Part shown: piece after piece, positions 62,017-64,000 of the stretch
Layout: the number at the start of each line of letters is the position of its first letter
Position numbering within the stretch: the stretch's first letter is position 1
From: an uncultured Flavobacteriales bacterium
GTDB lineage: Bacteria; Bacteroidota; Bacteroidia; Flavobacteriales_E; Vicingaceae
Length of the DNA stretch: 64,000 bases
Reading direction: 5' to 3'
Assembly (NCBI GenBank): GCA_905479915.1
Contig: CAJQOH010000035.1
Span: forward strand, 1 to 64,000
Made by a program: the position numbers and the translations under genes
Notes under the pieces: generated by a model
Seen by the model: the letters and a program-made list of their open reading frames with translations, nothing else
Told to the model about the DNA's origin: nothing
Database searches by the model: none

Positions 62017-64000
62017 TTAGGCAAGGATTACATTCCGACTAAGGTCTATTCTGGAAGACTCTAGATTAAACATTTTGTATTTATATCTAATAAAAGAAGA
62101 CAGCATCTCTTCATGTGTAGAAACAAAAACTTGTCTATCCTTAAAATCATTTCTTAAAACATCAATAAAGCCTGCCGTATTAATATCATCCATTGATTGT
62201 ACAGGGGCATCTATGAATAGCAATCTACTTATTGAGTATTTCTTATTTAATGCCAATGTAAATGATAGTATTAGAGAAGATAATTGACCTGTACTCATTG
62301 AGAAGACAGCATCGTAAGATTTGTTTGGAGAAGTGACAAACTTTATTTTATCTCCTTTATCAACCATGAACAATCCTAATCCCATGTGAAAATCTTGCAT
62401 CACTCTTCCAGAATAAATATGAAATAATAATTCCACATCTTTAACTAACTCTGCTTTATAGGCATCTAAAGATTGTTGTAATCTTTCCCCAATCTTACTT
62501 ATTTTGTTAATTGGTTCTTTTATCTTTATTAAATCTTCTTCAATTTCAGCAAGCTTTTTATTGTTATTGGTCACTTTTTCATTCAAAAACACAGAATGTT
62601 TCCAGTCAATGTATTTCCTTTTGTTCTGAATAGAGTTCAATTCAAATAAATCAAGTTTTTTTAAGCTAGAACTAAAGTATTCATTATAGAGGTCTTCATA
62701 TTCTTCGCCTTCGAATGATTCCAAATCAACTTTAACTCTTTCTATCCCCTCTTTGAAGAGTATAAATTCAGGAGCAGGAAAAGAAACAATTTCTTTTGGC
62801 AATAGGTCAACGTAGTTAAATGAAAGCTCCTCTAAAACTTTACGTATTTTACCAATTTTTCTTAGACTATTTGGCTTGAAGAATTCATCTTTGAAATAAT
62901 CAGGATTAAACAAAAAAGAGTTTATCATTTTCTCAAAATCTGGCACAAACTCGTTTTCAGTAAATTCGATAAATTCATTTACCTTTTTAGCTAAATTATT
63001 CTCCAGGTTTTTGTTAATATCGTCTAAAGCCTTCTTCTCTTCTTCAATTGATTTATCTAAGTTTTCGATTGTTTCCCAATCTCTTCCACAAAAGAAACAT
63101 TCAGAGTGTTCAACTTCATTTTCCCTTAATTGAAGTAGGTGTTTTTCTAGAGCCTCTCTGGATTCATTAACTCTTGAATATATCTTTTGAATTGTTGTAG
63201 AGTTATTAGCTGCTCGCTTGATTTCATCTAATTTCTCTTGGTAGGCATCAATTAACTCAACTTTGAAATATTCTGAATTAAAATTTTCAGGTAATGAATA
63301 TTCATCATCATTTATTAAATCAGCTTTAAATTCACCAAGGCTCTTCTTTAGGGATATAAAATCTTTACGAATCTCTCTTTGTTCAGAAATTTTATCATAT
63401 CGATCAAGGAAGTGGAAATAGTGAAAGAACATTTCTAAATCAGGATTATCAAGAATTCTTTCGATGTTTCCGTTTTTTAAATAATTGACAAATTTTTCCT
63501 TGTCTTTTCCCAATTTTTCTAGCCTAATTAAAATACCAATCTCCTCATTTGTTAGGTCAGAATAATTGGTGTTTCTAAAATCTATATCCTCTTGATCCCA
63601 AATAAATTCTTTATCCTCAAACAATGCTTTATATTCAACTTCATCACTAGTTTTTAACTGATCTCCTATTGCCTTATTCTCTTCTAAGGTTACCCTTTGT
63701 TTTTCTTTTAACTCACCTTCAATATCCTTGAATCGATTCAGCACAGTTTTAACTGAGTCAATTCTCTCTTGAAAATTTCCAGTATTAAACAAGTAGTCGA
63801 TACTTTTCTTCTTGTCTTTCTCCTTCTTTTGTTTTATAAAATGAAAAGTATCTTCTTGTTCCACATAATGAATAAATTCAAAATTACTTTTGATATTTTC
63901 TCCAAAATAAATTTGCAATTCTGAATCCTCTATTTCATTGTCTTCACTTAATTCTGATTCAAATGAATCCAGTCTATGCAATTTGTAATCATTAAAATTA
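62017..64000 (-). CDS. SMC/Rad50-like ATPase, 5' end outside the window
   Basis: A coding frame continues to the window edge. The TTG at 63981 is not needed as a start, because the frame stays open to 64000 (…NFNDYKLHRLDSF), so the N-terminal Walker A part lies beyond. Visible: two long coiled-coil arms around a zinc-hook-like 'SECFFCGRDW' (about 292-301), and the C-terminal ABC half with 'FSMSTGQLSSLILSFTLAL' (signature), 'RLLFIDAPVQSMDDIN' (Walker B) and 'QVFVSTHEEML' (H-loop). Such proteins act as DNA-sensing motors in repair and in defence. Its downstream neighbour is the DUF2130 gene. Confidence 0.85.
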   Translation of the reverse strand, partial: NFNDYKLHRLDSFESELSEDNEIEDSELQIYFGENIKSNFEFIHYVEQEDTFHFIKQKKEKDKKKSIDYLFNTGNFQERIDSVKTVLNRFKDIEGELKEKQRVTLEENKAIGDQLKTSDEVEYKALFEDKEFIWDQEDIDFRNTNYSDLTNEEIGILIRLEKLGKDKEKFVNYLKNGNIERILDNPDLEMFFHYFHFLDRYDKISEQREIRKDFISLKKSLGEFKADLINDDEYSLPENFNSEYFKVELIDAYQEKLDEIKRAANNSTTIQKIYSRVNESREALEKHLLQLRENEVEHSECFFCGRDWETIENLDKSIEEEKKALDDINKNLENNLAKKVNEFIEFTENEFVPDFEKMINSFLFNPDYFKDEFFKPNSLRKIGKIRKVLEELSFNYVDLLPKEIVSFPAPEFILFKEGIERVKVDLESFEGEEYEDLYNEYFSSSLKKLDLFELNSIQNKRKYIDWKHSVFLNEKVTNNNKKLAEIEEDLIKIKEPINKISKIGERLQQSLDAYKAELVKDVELLFHIYSGRVMQDFHMGLGLFMVDKGDKIKFVTSPNKSYDAVFSMSTGQLSSLILSFTLALNKKYSISRLLFIDAPVQSMDDINTAGFIDVLRNDFKDRQVFVSTHEEMLSSFIRYKYKMFNLESSRIDLSRNVILA

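Noticed and set aside
1-64000. CRISPR arrays, tRNA or rRNA genes
   Set aside because: No regularly spaced direct repeats of 25-40 bases and no recognisable tRNA or rRNA segments were noticed on either strand; a covariance-model scan was not possible.

Overview
The window looks like Bacteroidota chromosome, most likely a marine Flavobacteriia-type organism. The DNA is AT-rich. Two secreted proteins carry type IX secretion (T9SS) sorting domains. Many signal peptides end in FSQ or have Bacteroidota-style lipoboxes, and promoters of the TAnnTTTG type can be seen. This placement rests on features visible in the sequence; no database search was run.

Layout. 0-12.8 kb is ordinary chromosome: a large T9SS type B adhesin, a DUF819 membrane protein, a lipoprotein amidohydrolase, a polytopic membrane protein, endonuclease III, a subtilisin with a T9SS type A tail, a lipoprotein and a DUF493 protein. 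13.2-37.1 kb is a class I lanthipeptide island. One arm (minus strand) is lanB1-lanC1-lanA1. A divergent arm is an S41 peptidase plus a LanC that has lost zinc ligands, followed by a convergent luciferase-like flavoenzyme, an OmpA protein, a decayed fragment of a C39-type exporter and a secreted protein. The main plus-strand operon is lanA2-lanC3-S9 peptidase-lanB2-C39 ABC exporter-HlyD-two small proteins-TolC. The logic would be: ribosomal precursor, Ser/Thr dehydration (LanB), thioether closure (LanC), possible Dha/Dhb reduction (flavoenzyme), leader removal and export through the ABC/HlyD/TolC channel, with possible later trimming by secreted S9 or S41 peptidases.

37.2-52.7 kb begins with a stand-alone RadC-type JAB protein and a zinc-ribbon protein. 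It then holds about 24 closely packed genes, all on the minus strand and read from 52.7 kb down to 38.1 kb. At least a dozen are small proteins with a single membrane anchor. They are mixed with phage-type parts: a tail-fibre-repeat protein, an M15 endolysin, a TIGR02594-type hydrolase, a peptidoglycan-binding protein, an SH3 protein, a degenerate amidase, a holin-like protein overlapping a spanin-like pair, a YVTN beta-propeller, and a coat-like protein with acidic N-terminus and Arg-rich C-terminus. No terminase, portal, sheath, packaging ATPase, polymerase or integrase is recognisable. This is my main candidate for an undescribed system: a membrane-containing, virus-derived particle or cell-envelope-targeting machine. 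Its genes share repeated hairpin leader elements.

52.7-64 kb reads as a defence island. It holds an AbiEi/AbiEii pair, a DUF2779 protein joining a Cas4-like nuclease to a DEDD exonuclease, a DUF262-DUF1524 (GmrSD-like) protein, a GHKL ATPase fused to a PD-(D/E)xK nuclease, a DUF2130 coiled-coil protein, and an SMC/Rad50-like ATPase running off the right edge. No tRNA, rRNA or CRISPR array was seen.
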